This document shows positions 25,816-33,773 of a DNA stretch of 36,850 nt, one piece after another (position 1 is the stretch's first letter; every line of letters starts with the position of its first letter). The notes below the pieces were generated by a model, which ran no database searches, was not told the DNA's origin, and saw only the letters and a list, made by a program, of their open reading frames with translations. This DNA comes from Thermoplasmatota archaeon (lineage in GTDB: Archaea; Thermoplasmatota; Poseidoniia; Poseidoniales; Thalassarchaeaceae): positions 1-36,850 of the forward strand of contig JAURCP010000013.1 of assembly GCA_030828405.1 (NCBI GenBank), read 5' to 3'. A program made the translations under genes and the position numbers.

Positions 25816-27006
25816 TTATATCGTTAAATTCTCTAATGCTTTGATTGCTGTATTGACATGTACGGCGGTACCTAGAGACAGCGCTTCTTCATCTACTTTG
25901 AACATTGGATGGTGTACATCATAGACAGCGTCTATTTCTGGGTTTCCTACACCAAGGAAAGAGAAGCACCCAGGGATCTCTTCTGTATAATACGCGAAGT
26001 CTTCGCCCCCCATTATTGAATCCATTTCAGAAACTTTTTCTTGGCCTAGTATGTCCTTTGCTGCAGCTTTTCCTAACTCCCAGCAACCAGCATCATTCAC
26101 TGTTGGGGGATAGTCGTTTCCTGGAAATGAAACTTCTGCTTCACAGCGATTTGCTATGGCTATTGACTCTGCAACCTCTTTGACTCTGTTTTGTAATTTC
26201 GATATTCCTTCGCTAGTTAGTGACCTTATGGTGCCTTGCAACTCCATAGTTGAAGGTATGACATTTGTCGCACTGCCTGCATTTGCCATTGTTATGCTTA
26301 TTACGCCGGATTCTAAGGGGCTCAATTCACGAGAAATCAATGTCTGCAGTTCCACTACTATCTTCGATCCCGTAACTACAGGATCTATTGTGTGATGGGG
26401 CGCGGCCGCATGACCTCCGTTACCCTTGACTAGAATTTTTATTGATGATGTTGCTGCCAATAATGTTCCTTCCTTCGATGCGAGTGTCCCCATTGGCATT
26501 GTTCCGGCTACGTGCAACGCAAAAATTTGCCTTACTTTGGGCTTTTCTAAAACTCCTTGCTCTCTCATCATTTTTCCTCCCGCTCCTCCTTCTTCTGCAG
26601 GTTGAAAGATCAATTTGACTGTTCCTTCTATTTTGTCTTCATTTTCTTTTAAAATTCTAGCTGCTCCGAGAAGCATGGCGGTATGGCAGTCGTGACCACA
26701 TGCATGCATTTTACCATTTATCTGGCTTTTGAAATCAACATCAGTTTCTTCGTGAATTGGTAGTGCATCCATATCAGCTCTCAAAGCGATGCAAGGCTCC
26801 TCACCACTTCCAATAATTCCTACAACGCCTGTAATAGCGATATCTTTTTGAAATGGGATTTGTAGATCTTTCAAAGTTTCTTGAACTAATTTACTAGTTT
26901 TAAATTCTTCATACATTAGCTCTGGATGGCGGTGGATTGTTCTTCTTTTTTCTACTATCCATTGGTGAATTTCTTTAGACTGGGAAATTATCTCACTGAT
27001 TTCCAT
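25816..27006 (-). CDS. M20 family amidohydrolase (IAA-amino acid/hippurate hydrolase-like)
   Basis: Zinc hydrolase that cleaves N-acyl or amide bonds of amino-acid conjugates. M20D hallmarks in order: RRTIHRHPELMYEE, ALRADMDALPI, the metal-binding MHACGHDCHTAMLLG, FQPAEEGGAGG with the catalytic Glu, the dimerisation-domain GNGGHAAAPHHTIDP, MGGEDFAYY and the C-terminal ligand His in VHHPMF. Length 396 aa is standard. Substrates in this group include N-acetyl amino acids, hippurate and indole-acetyl amino acids, so the specificity is open. It leads a short minus-strand group and starts 78 bp from the ferredoxin gene. Confidence 0.92.
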   Translation of the reverse strand: MEISEIISQSKEIHQWIVEKRRTIHRHPELMYEEFKTSKLVQETLKDLQIPFQKDIAITGVVGIIGSGEEPCIALRADMDALPIHEETDVDFKSQINGKMHACGHDCHTAMLLGAARILKENEDKIEGTVKLIFQPAEEGGAGGKMMREQGVLEKPKVRQIFALHVAGTMPMGTLASKEGTLLAATSSIKILVKGNGGHAAAPHHTIDPVVTGSKIVVELQTLISRELSPLESGVISITMANAGSATNVIPSTMELQGTIRSLTSEGISKLQNRVKEVAESIAIANRCEAEVSFPGNDYPPTVNDAGCWELGKAAAKDILGQEKVSEMDSIMGGEDFAYYTEEIPGCFSFLGVGNPEIDAVYDVHHPMFKVDEEALSLGTAVHVNTAIKALENLTI

Positions 27007-27084
27007 ATACTCTGTGAAAGCACCATATTATTAGAATGATGTTAAACAAGGGGATTTGGTGATTACAAATATCATAGAAGATGC

Positions 27085-27288
27085 TTAGGTACTAATTTTT
27101 ACAATAGAGAGAGCGTGGACTGGACAAAATGGGATGCAATAGTTACAATGTGTACAGGATGGTTCGTCCACTACAGCTAATATATCTTCGAGAACTAAGG
27201 CGTTTACAGGGCATAGTGAAACACAAGCAGCACAGCCAAAGCAACGATCATTATCTACAACGAATGTTGAATGGGGTACTCTTGCCAT
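27085..27288 (-). CDS. 2x[4Fe-4S] ferredoxin
   Basis: 67-residue electron carrier with two complete CxxCxxCxxxCP motifs, CFGCAACVSLCP and CTHCNYCIPFCP, each to hold a [4Fe-4S] cluster. Length and spacing are those of bacterial/archaeal clostridial-type ferredoxins. Partner enzymes are not indicated: the neighbouring M20 hydrolase needs no electrons. The gene starts at 27288, at the left edge of the intergenic region that carries the candidate origin, and is divergent from the beta-CASP nuclease gene. Confidence 0.93.
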   Translation of the reverse strand: MARVPHSTFVVDNDRCFGCAACVSLCPVNALVLEDILAVVDEPSCTHCNYCIPFCPVHALSIVKIST

Positions 27289-27544
27289 GCTTACATGAAG
27301 AGGTCTTAGTTCTCAATTTATCCCCCCGACCCCTTTATTTCCACTGGAGACAAAACAAGATAGATTTCATTAAGATATATTCTATAAATCAAGTGATTTC
27401 AATATACAATCATACTATAAAATCGGTAAGACATAAACATTCTGAAGACATCTCAAACAAATTACTAACAATATGATATTTCTACTGGAAATATAGGGGA
27501 TGGAGTTCCAAAGACCTCATCATGTTAACCATTGTCGGTAATGT
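27289..27544. other. candidate replication origin (paired ORB-like elements around an AT-rich core)
   Basis: Intergenic region of 256 bp with no ORF or RNA gene. On the minus strand (complement of 27322-27348) it contains CCAGTGGAAATAAAGGGGT followed by more G; on the plus strand at about 27478-27503 it contains CTACTGGAAATATAGGGGA. Over 22 aligned positions about 17 agree, and both fit the archaeal origin recognition box, a dyad around TCCASTGGAAA followed by a GGGG string, which binds Orc1/Cdc6. The two copies are inverted, with the G-strings pointing outward. Between them, 27351-27477 is about 77% A+T, as expected for an unwinding element. A weaker half-match (TTAAACAAGGGGAT) lies at about 27042-27055. 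The region also must hold promoters for the divergent ferredoxin and nuclease genes. Confidence 0.6.
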
Positions 27545-28855
27545 ATGGTACTATACACTCCCGGCCAATCTTCAGGATATCCTAGAACTGAAGTAAAGGA
27601 AGGGATCCGGTTTCATTTTTTAGGTGGAGGAAATGAAGTTGGTAATGTTGGCTGTGTAATTGAAGACAATACAGGGACACGGGTGTTAATTGATTATGGC
27701 TTAGCTCCAACACGCCCCCCAAAATATCCAGATCAATGTCCACCCATAACGGACGCAATAATAACTCATAGCCACATTGATCATATTGGAATGGTTCCGT
27801 GGTTAACACAGTTCAACAATGTCAAATTCCACGGTACAAGCTTAACATCTGCAGTTTCAGAAATAATGTGGAGAGATACCTACAAAGTTTCCAAAATAGA
27901 GGGTTATCCACTTACATGGGATAAAAGAGATTTAGAATATGCACTTGAGTCGTGGGTTACTCATGATTATCAAGAATGGTTTATTATTGGAGAATGGAAA
28001 TGTAGACTACACAGAGCCGGCCACATGCCTGGTGCTGCAATGGTAGAAATAGAAACACCTACTCACCGTATTTTATGGTCCGGAGATCTTGATACAAGAG
28101 ATAGCCCTAATACAATCGGAGCCAAACCAATTAAATGCGACATTCTTTGTTTAGAAGCTACATATGGCGGTAAAATCCATCCAGATAGATCCGATGAAGA
28201 GGCTAGATTTGTATCCACAGTAAAGGAAATAGTGCAAAGAGGAGGAGTGGCTTTAATCCCAGCTTTCGCTTCGGGGCGTGGGCAAGACATTCTTCGTATA
28301 TTGTATAGAGAAGCCCCACATCTCAACGTTCATTACGATGGAATGGGGACAAGATTAACAAGAAAGTGGTTTGAAAATCCAGAACATATCAAAGACGTAG
28401 AGGATTTTGAAAAAGTATGGAAATGGACTAGAAAAGTCTCAAGTAAATCCGATCGTAAAAAGGCATTACAAGCAGACGTTATTGTCACAACCAGTGGGAT
28501 GTTAGATGGTGGTCCCGCGCTCTGGTATCTAAATCGTCTAAGGGCAGATATATCAAATGGAATTTTATTGACCGGCTACCAAGCCGAGAATTCGGGAGGC
28601 AGGAAATTACTTGAAGAAGGAAAAATAAGTATTTTTGGAAACCTCACCAAGATAGATTTAGATGTTTCACAATTCCAATTATCTAATCATGCCGGACATA
28701 CTGAATTATGTAACTTTGCTAAGGATTGTAGCCCAAAAAATATGATTTTATTCCATGCCCCGGAGGAAAGTAGAAGTGTTATTTTTTCCGAATTAGGGGA
28801 AAAAATAGATATTCACTTACCTGTTAATGGCACCCCAATCCACATAAATTCTTGA
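27545..28855 (+). CDS. beta-CASP metallo-beta-lactamase ribonuclease (aCPSF2-like)
   Basis: RNA-processing nuclease related to CPSF73. The metallo-beta-lactamase part has HSHIDH (75-80), the HMPGAA His and GDLDTRDSP Asp zinc ligands; the beta-CASP part has AFASGRGQD, the VVTTSGMLDGG loop, LLTGYQAENSGG and the closing His in SNHAGHTEL. At 436 aa without N-terminal KH domains it fits aCPSF2 rather than aCPSF1; aRNase J is the other candidate. Family members mature or degrade mRNA 3' or 5' ends. ATG 27545 is the natural start; one ORB-like element ends about 42 bp upstream. Confidence 0.88.
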   Translation: MVLYTPGQSSGYPRTEVKEGIRFHFLGGGNEVGNVGCVIEDNTGTRVLIDYGLAPTRPPKYPDQCPPITDAIITHSHIDHIGMVPWLTQFNNVKFHGTSLTSAVSEIMWRDTYKVSKIEGYPLTWDKRDLEYALESWVTHDYQEWFIIGEWKCRLHRAGHMPGAAMVEIETPTHRILWSGDLDTRDSPNTIGAKPIKCDILCLEATYGGKIHPDRSDEEARFVSTVKEIVQRGGVALIPAFASGRGQDILRILYREAPHLNVHYDGMGTRLTRKWFENPEHIKDVEDFEKVWKWTRKVSSKSDRKKALQADVIVTTSGMLDGGPALWYLNRLRADISNGILLTGYQAENSGGRKLLEEGKISIFGNLTKIDLDVSQFQLSNHAGHTELCNFAKDCSPKNMILFHAPEESRSVIFSELGEKIDIHLPVNGTPIHINS

Positions 28856-28885
28856 ATCAAGTGTTCCGAACAATTCATAGACCTC

Positions 28886-30406
28886 ATGTCTAATGGTAAC
28901 CTATCTGGACAGAAGTCTGGGATGAATGAAAAACAGGAGATGAAAAAAAATATGGACGCATTAGACAAACAATTTGGAATAACAGAAGCGGGTAGTACCG
29001 TGAATGGTGAACTTAGAGCAGGATTGACAACTTTCCTGACCATGGCATACATTCTCGTAGTCAACCCTTCGATGTTGAGTAACTTCGGGCAAACGGGTAT
29101 ACCTTTTGACGACGCATTATTCGCAACGGCTGTAGCCGCCTTTATCGGTTGCTTAGTAATGGGGCTTTGGGCTAACTTACCGTTCGCATTGGCACCAGGA
29201 ATGGGACTCAATGCTTACTTCACATTCGCAGTAGTTGGCGCAATGGGTGTAGCATGGGACGTAGCCCTAGCTGCAGTATTGGTTGAGGGTATTATCTTCA
29301 TGATAATGTCGCTGCCTCAAGTAGGGTGGAGAACTGCGATGATTAATGCAATCCCAACAGACTTGAAAATTGCTACAGGAGCAGGTATTGGCATGTTCCT
29401 TGCTATCATCGGACTAAGAGAAATGGGATGGATCCAAGACGATGGCGCAACATTAGTAAATCTTGCAACAACAGAATCTTTTGGATATGATCACGGAGCA
29501 TTAATCTCTATGGTTGCTTTAATTGCAATTGCAGTGATGATGGCCCGCGGTATTAAAGGCGCTATAATTTATGGAATTGCAGTTGCATCAATTTATGGTT
29601 GGGCAGTAGATGCTTACGACCCATACAACGATTTCCTTGCAGGAGGAGCGGGCTGGGCATCACCAACAGCAACATGGCCTTCTGCAGACTTCGGCTTCGT
29701 CGGATTACCTGAGGAAACACTGGGTGCAGCATTGGGGGCATTAGGAGACGTCGGTTCAGCAGAGGGAACCTCAATGGGGGCATTCTTGTTAGTAATGATT
29801 ACTTTCTTATTCGTTGATATTTTTGATACAGCTGGCACACTTTATTCAGTTGGTCGTCAAGCAGGGTATGTTGACGAAAATGACGAATTAATGAATTCAG
29901 ATGAAGCATTTATGTCCGACGCAGCAGCGACAATTGTTGGGGCACTAACAGGAACAAGCACAACAACAACCTACATCGAATCAGTAGCAGGTGTTGAAGA
30001 CGGCGGTAAAACCGGATTGACAGCAGTTACTGTAGGTGTTTTGATGCTCACAGGACTTTTCTTTTCAAACATATTCCAAGCTATACCTACTTTCGCAGCA
30101 GCATGCGCATTAGTCGTAATTGGTGCTATGATGATGAGACAAGCAGCAGATATCGATTGGAATAATGGTGAAGTGGCTCTACCTGCCTTCTTGACAATGG
30201 TCATGATGCCATTCACTTATTCTATTGCAGACGGCATTGCATGGGGTGTAATCTCATATGTTGCTATTAAAGCAGGAATGGGTAAGTTTGATGAAATCAA
30301 CAAAATCATGGGTACTCTAGCTATACTTATGATAATGTTCTACCTCGGCCCTGGAGATACATCAACGTTTGATTGGATCTTCGAGCAAATCGGATTAAAC
30401 GATTGA
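28886..30406 (+). CDS. purine permease, AzgA-like (NCS2 superfamily)
   Basis: Proton symporter for hypoxanthine, guanine or adenine. The 506-residue protein begins with a charged cytoplasmic segment of about 45 residues, then 12-14 helices. AzgA/PbuG-type motifs are visible: RAGLTTFLTMAYILVVNPSM in the first helix, PFALAPGMGLNAYFTF (the half-helix binding region) and the FVDIFDTAGTLYSVG segment with TGTSTTTTYIESVAGVEDGG, both diagnostic. It is followed 66 bp downstream by adenine phosphoribosyltransferase, which would trap imported adenine, so the pair is a purine-salvage unit. Third codon positions are C/A-rich, suggesting strong expression. Confidence 0.92.
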   Translation: MSNGNLSGQKSGMNEKQEMKKNMDALDKQFGITEAGSTVNGELRAGLTTFLTMAYILVVNPSMLSNFGQTGIPFDDALFATAVAAFIGCLVMGLWANLPFALAPGMGLNAYFTFAVVGAMGVAWDVALAAVLVEGIIFMIMSLPQVGWRTAMINAIPTDLKIATGAGIGMFLAIIGLREMGWIQDDGATLVNLATTESFGYDHGALISMVALIAIAVMMARGIKGAIIYGIAVASIYGWAVDAYDPYNDFLAGGAGWASPTATWPSADFGFVGLPEETLGAALGALGDVGSAEGTSMGAFLLVMITFLFVDIFDTAGTLYSVGRQAGYVDENDELMNSDEAFMSDAAATIVGALTGTSTTTTYIESVAGVEDGGKTGLTAVTVGVLMLTGLFFSNIFQAIPTFAAACALVVIGAMMMRQAADIDWNNGEVALPAFLTMVMMPFTYSIADGIAWGVISYVAIKAGMGKFDEINKIMGTLAILMIMFYLGPGDTSTFDWIFEQIGLND

Positions 30407-30427
30407 GTAGAATAACGTAAAAGGAAC

Positions 30428-30450
30428 TCTCGGGCCCTAGTGGCCCGGGA
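30428..30450 (+). terminator. GC-rich hairpin between purine permease and APRT
   Basis: TCTCGGGCC and GGCCCGGGA can pair over nine positions (one G-T) around a 5-base loop. It is 21 bases after the permease stop and 22 before the APRT ATG and is the most GC-rich stretch nearby. There is no T-tract after it, so an RNA stability element, attenuator or processing site in the shared transcript is at least as likely as a terminator. Confidence 0.45.
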
Positions 30451-30472
30451 GCCTCCTCTCAAAGGTGCTATA

Positions 30473-31024
30473 ATGCCAATTTTTGATAAAGAAACAATTA
30501 AACAACTTCAACAACAAATCCGAACAATTCCGGATTTTCCTATAGAAGGAATTATGTTTAGAGACATCACTCCTTTACTTAATACGGGTGAATATTTGAA
30601 CAAGGTCACAGATATGTTTGTACAAATTTGCAATCATAATAACTGGGTCCCAGATTATATTGTTGGCCCAGAAGCCCGCGGATTTATTTTCGGACCAATG
30701 CTTGCTGCCGAGCTAGGAGTAGGTTTCATTCCTATCCGAAAACCTGGCAAATTACCGTCATCAACCATAAAAATAGAATATTCTTTAGAATACGGCTCCA
30801 ATATTTTAGAGATGCATGACGACGCCATGCCTCCCGGTGCAAAAATAATAATTATTGATGATCTACTTGCAACAGGCGGAACTGTTGATGCATGTGTAAA
30901 ATTATGTCAACAGCAAGGAGCAGAAGTAATAGGCAATTTATTTGTAATAGAACTTGAAGGCTTGGGTGCAAGGGAAAAATTACTTCCAATACCTTGCGAA
31001 TCACTTTTATCATATCCTGCTTAG
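30473..31024 (+). CDS. apt: adenine phosphoribosyltransferase
   Basis: Converts adenine and PRPP to AMP. The type I PRTase PRPP motif IIIIDDLLATGGT is present, with the APRT-specific upstream part VGPEARGFIFG and IPIRKPGKLP, followed by IKIEYSLEYGSNILEMHDDAM typical of bacterial/eukaryotic APRT. From ATG 30473 the product is 183 residues, the usual length; the frame extends upstream to GTG 30440, but that part runs through a strong hairpin. It follows the AzgA-like permease on the same strand and completes a purine-salvage pair. Confidence 0.93.
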   Translation: MPIFDKETIKQLQQQIRTIPDFPIEGIMFRDITPLLNTGEYLNKVTDMFVQICNHNNWVPDYIVGPEARGFIFGPMLAAELGVGFIPIRKPGKLPSSTIKIEYSLEYGSNILEMHDDAMPPGAKIIIIDDLLATGGTVDACVKLCQQQGAEVIGNLFVIELEGLGAREKLLPIPCESLLSYPA

Positions 31025-31093
31025 TTTAAGGAAAAAGATACCATACTCCCGATTCTTTCAAAGAGTCCCCCGGGTTGCCAATAGAAGATAGTC

Positions 31094-31642
31094 ATGGCAG
31101 ACAAGGTTCCACCGCCACCGCCAAAACCTCCACAGAGGCCAAGTAAAGCACCTCCTGCTAAGCCTCCAATGCCTCCAGCGAAAGCACCACCGCCCCCTGG
31201 GAAACCTCCAGCACCGCCGGGAAAACCTCCAGCACCGCCTGGTAAGTCTAAGCCCAAGGGAAAACCTAAGCCCAAGGGAAAACCTAAACCTAAGGGAAAA
31301 CCTAAACCTAAGGGAAAACCTAAACCTAAGGGAAAACCTAAACCTAAGGGAAAACCCACAAAAAAGAAGAAAAAGAAAGGGCGCAGAATCAACATCAAGT
31401 TAAATTTGAGACAAAAGAAAATTACTGATGAAGATGATTCATATTCAGATCAAATTGGTTGGACTTCGATGGCAGAAGATTTCGAAGATTTTGAAGACCA
31501 AACTCCTCAAGAACCAGAAATCGTCACCCATCAATGTACGATGTGTGGTGCAATGATGCGAATTCCTCGCCCAAAAAGAGAAAGATACAAGGTAATTTGT
31601 GCTCATCCAGAATGTGGGCATTCAGACTTCATAGGAATATAA
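31094..31642 (+). CDS. Pro/Lys-repeat protein with C-terminal zinc ribbon
   Basis: 182-residue protein in three parts. Residues 1-52 are Pro/Lys/Ala low complexity (PPPPKPP, PPGKPPAPPGK). Residues about 53-88 are six tandem KPKGKP hexapeptides, followed by a polylysine stretch, so the N-terminal half is strongly basic and unstructured. After an acidic linker (FEDFEDQTPQEPE) comes a zinc ribbon, CTMCGAMMRIP with CAHPECGH about 20 residues later. The design resembles a nucleic-acid or ribosome-associated protein, basic arm plus zinc ribbon, but no family is recognised. It has its own 69-bp upstream gap and its stop abuts the convergent exporter gene. Confidence 0.7.
   Translation: MADKVPPPPPKPPQRPSKAPPAKPPMPPAKAPPPPGKPPAPPGKPPAPPGKSKPKGKPKPKGKPKPKGKPKPKGKPKPKGKPKPKGKPTKKKKKKGRRINIKLNLRQKKITDEDDSYSDQIGWTSMAEDFEDFEDQTPQEPEIVTHQCTMCGAMMRIPRPKRERYKVICAHPECGHSDFIGI
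31250..31357 (+). repeat. six tandem 18-bp coding repeats
   Basis: Six contiguous copies of an 18-bp unit (AAACCTAAGGGAAAACCT; the first two copies are AAGCCCAAGGGAAAACCT, the last ends in CCC). Each encodes KPKGKP. The near identity of the DNA copies, not only the peptide, points to recent expansion by slippage or unequal recombination; the copy number may vary among relatives. Confidence 0.95.
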
Positions 31643-32407
31643 TCATATCATTAGATAAGATATTCTTTTCAGAGAAGCTACGATTAATACAATTATCAAT
31701 AATTTTCTAATCAAAGACTGATGAGCATTTTCTGAACCATATTTCGCCCCTATATACCCTCCAAGTAGTGCCGCTAGGATAAAAGGAAATAGAACATCCA
31801 TTTGGATGACTAGCTGCCCTGAAATTCCAGCCCCAACTAATCCTGCCATTGAATTAACCCAGATAAAAAGTGCAGCAGTTGCTGCAGCAGTTTTGGGATC
31901 TGCCCATTTTTTAAGTAAAAGGATTGGCGATAAGAAAATACCCCCTCCTACGCCTATTACACCACTCATTAAACCAACCCCTCCTCCAATGGGGATTGCA
32001 TACAGAAAGCCAGGGGCCTCAATTTTTGTCGCAGAATAAACTTCGTTTATTTGTAATAATTTATATGCAGCCCAAACCAAAGTTATCGATAGCAGGGTAT
32101 CATAAAAAAATCCATCAACTCTCAAATAACCACCGATAACAGCGAATGGAATACTCCCTAGAATAAACGGGAAAGTCAATTTTAGATTGAAAAAACCTGC
32201 CTTTTTATAATGATAAAAAGCAACTGCGGCAACTACTAAATTTAAGGTCCATGCATGCTGTTTTAACCACCCACTATCATATTCTGCATAAATTGTTAGA
32301 GATAAAATTGCGAGATACCCTGATGCCCCTCCATGCCCAACACTGGAATATAGCAAAGCAATCAGAAACAATAGAAGTAGAATCAAAAACTCTCCTTCTA
32401 TAAACAT
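31643..32407 (-). CDS. TauE/SafE family sulfite/anion exporter
   Basis: Membrane permease with about eight helices in two repeated halves. The first half has LLYSSVGHGGASGYLAI and the second VGLMSGVIGVGGGIFLSPILLLKKWADPKTAAATAALFI, the paired SxxGxGG-type motifs of TauE/SafE (formerly DUF81). Family members export sulfite, sulfoacetate or other small organic anions, so a link with sulfur metabolism in the window (cysD, cysNC, cysQ) is possible but the genes are more than 8 kb apart. At 254 aa it has the usual length. It is the only minus-strand gene right of 27.3 kb; its stop abuts that of the zinc-ribbon gene, and it is divergent from moeA across 65 bp. Confidence 0.9.
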   Translation of the reverse strand: MFIEGEFLILLLLFLIALLYSSVGHGGASGYLAILSLTIYAEYDSGWLKQHAWTLNLVVAAVAFYHYKKAGFFNLKLTFPFILGSIPFAVIGGYLRVDGFFYDTLLSITLVWAAYKLLQINEVYSATKIEAPGFLYAIPIGGGVGLMSGVIGVGGGIFLSPILLLKKWADPKTAAATAALFIWVNSMAGLVGAGISGQLVIQMDVLFPFILAALLGGYIGAKYGSENAHQSLIRKLLIIVLIVASLKRISYLMI

Positions 32408-32472
32408 AATAAGGCGTCATATTAGTAATATTTGAATAACACTCTCTAAGAATCAACGCATAATTCATTTGT

Positions 32473-33705
32473 ATGAAGCGCCTCGTTGATTGCATGGAGG
32501 TCGGAGTAAGCATTGAAAGAGCTAAAGAATTGATATCTGCCTGTAAATTAAATCTATCTTCAGAGACTATCCATCTCGACAAAGCAAACGGAAGAATACT
32601 TGCAAAGGGGCTAATATCCAAGGTCAATGACCCCCGATTTGATAATTCTGCTATGGACGGATGGGCCGTAAAAGAAGAGGACTGCTCTTCAACTACTACT
32701 ACAATTTTAAGAATAGTGGGGGCAATTCAAGCAGGATCAGAAAGTGTCCTTACTATAGAATCAGGAGAGGCTTGTAAGATTACGACAGGCGCCCCAATAC
32801 CCGAAGGAGCAGATGCGATAGTAATCGTAGAAAACAGTAGAATAGAGGGAGAGAATGTAATAATCACAGGTCAAGCTAAAAAATCCTTTATTCGTATTAA
32901 GGGAGAAAATTTATCTAAAGGAAAATTAGCTATTCCCGAGGGAACCTGTATGGGTTCTTCCACAATTTCACTCGCTGCAACAATGGGTTATGATGAAATT
33001 TCAGTTTTCCGAAAACCTACAATTGGAATAATCAGTACTGGTGACGAACTAGTAATGCCAAATTCTGAAATCAAAGACTGGCAAATCTTTGAATCCAATT
33101 CTTTCGGAATCGCTGCTTTAGTAGAAAGAATGGGTGGTAAACCGGTCCGTTATGGCATAGTTACCGATTCCGTAGACCAATTACGAGAGACTATGAATGA
33201 TGCAGTAGAGAATTGTGATGCATTGATAACGACAGGAGGAGTATCTATGGGAGATTGGGATATAGTAAGAAAAATTATGGAAACAGAGGGTATCATTAAT
33301 TTTTGGAAAGTAAATATGAGGCCAGGAGGCCCTCCAATTTTTGGTAAATGGAAGAATAAGCCACTATTTGGTCTACCTGGAAATCCTGTCAGTAGTCATT
33401 TAGTATTCTTGATGTTAGTTTGTCCATGGTTCTCTGCTACTTACCGAATCGAAGAAACTGCACCGCCTAATTTGGGAAGAAAAGTAAGAGTGAAAATGAA
33501 AAATAGTGTTAAAGGAGCAGAAAATAAACTTTGTTTGCGACGAATCAGAATAGTTAGTGAAAAAGACGGCCTTCAGGCATCAACACACACTCATCAAGGA
33601 AGCGGGAACATACATAGTATGGTTGCACATAATGGAGTGACATTACTGCCTCCGAATACAAATGCGGAAATGGGCGATATAATTGATGCATTTTGGTTTA
33701 ATTGA
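32473..33705 (+). CDS. moeA: molybdopterin molybdenumtransferase
   Basis: Inserts molybdenum (or tungsten) into adenylated molybdopterin, the last step of Moco synthesis. Seen in order: DPRFDNSAMDGWAV, the GEACKITTGAPIPEGADAIVIVE domain, FESNSFGI, the MPT-binding TTGGVSMGDWDIVR, KVNMRPGGPP, GLPGNPVSSHLVF and a C-terminal beta domain (about 330-410). Length 410 aa is typical of single-domain-set MoeA. ATG 32473 is the longest start; the ATG at 32494 is possible. No other Moco gene or molybdoenzyme is in the window. The 68-bp gap to uvrA has a strong ribosome-binding site, so uvrA is probably co-transcribed or starts nearby. Confidence 0.94.
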   Translation: MKRLVDCMEVGVSIERAKELISACKLNLSSETIHLDKANGRILAKGLISKVNDPRFDNSAMDGWAVKEEDCSSTTTTILRIVGAIQAGSESVLTIESGEACKITTGAPIPEGADAIVIVENSRIEGENVIITGQAKKSFIRIKGENLSKGKLAIPEGTCMGSSTISLAATMGYDEISVFRKPTIGIISTGDELVMPNSEIKDWQIFESNSFGIAALVERMGGKPVRYGIVTDSVDQLRETMNDAVENCDALITTGGVSMGDWDIVRKIMETEGIINFWKVNMRPGGPPIFGKWKNKPLFGLPGNPVSSHLVFLMLVCPWFSATYRIEETAPPNLGRKVRVKMKNSVKGAENKLCLRRIRIVSEKDGLQASTHTHQGSGNIHSMVAHNGVTLLPPNTNAEMGDIIDAFWFN

Positions 33706-33773
33706 TAAAAAAAAGAATACATTTCTTCAATAGCGACCAACATTCCGTTAAGTATAGTTAGGAGGGGGCGCTA

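Noticed and set aside
27289-27544. Reading the gap as a replication terminus or dif-like site because of skew direction
   Set aside because: Not fully excluded, but no XerC/D-type 28-bp dif sequence was seen, while inverted ORB-like elements, the AT-rich core and outward gene orientation favour an origin.
31250-31357. Tandem 18-bp repeats as a possible CRISPR or iteron array
   Set aside because: The units are directly contiguous without spacers and stay in frame in a coding region, so they are protein repeats.
31021-31398. Gly/Leu/Pro-repeat open frame on the minus strand
   Set aside because: It is the antisense reading of the KPKGKP repeat; the plus frame ends in a proper zinc ribbon and uses a normal start, so the minus frame is a by-product of the repeat.
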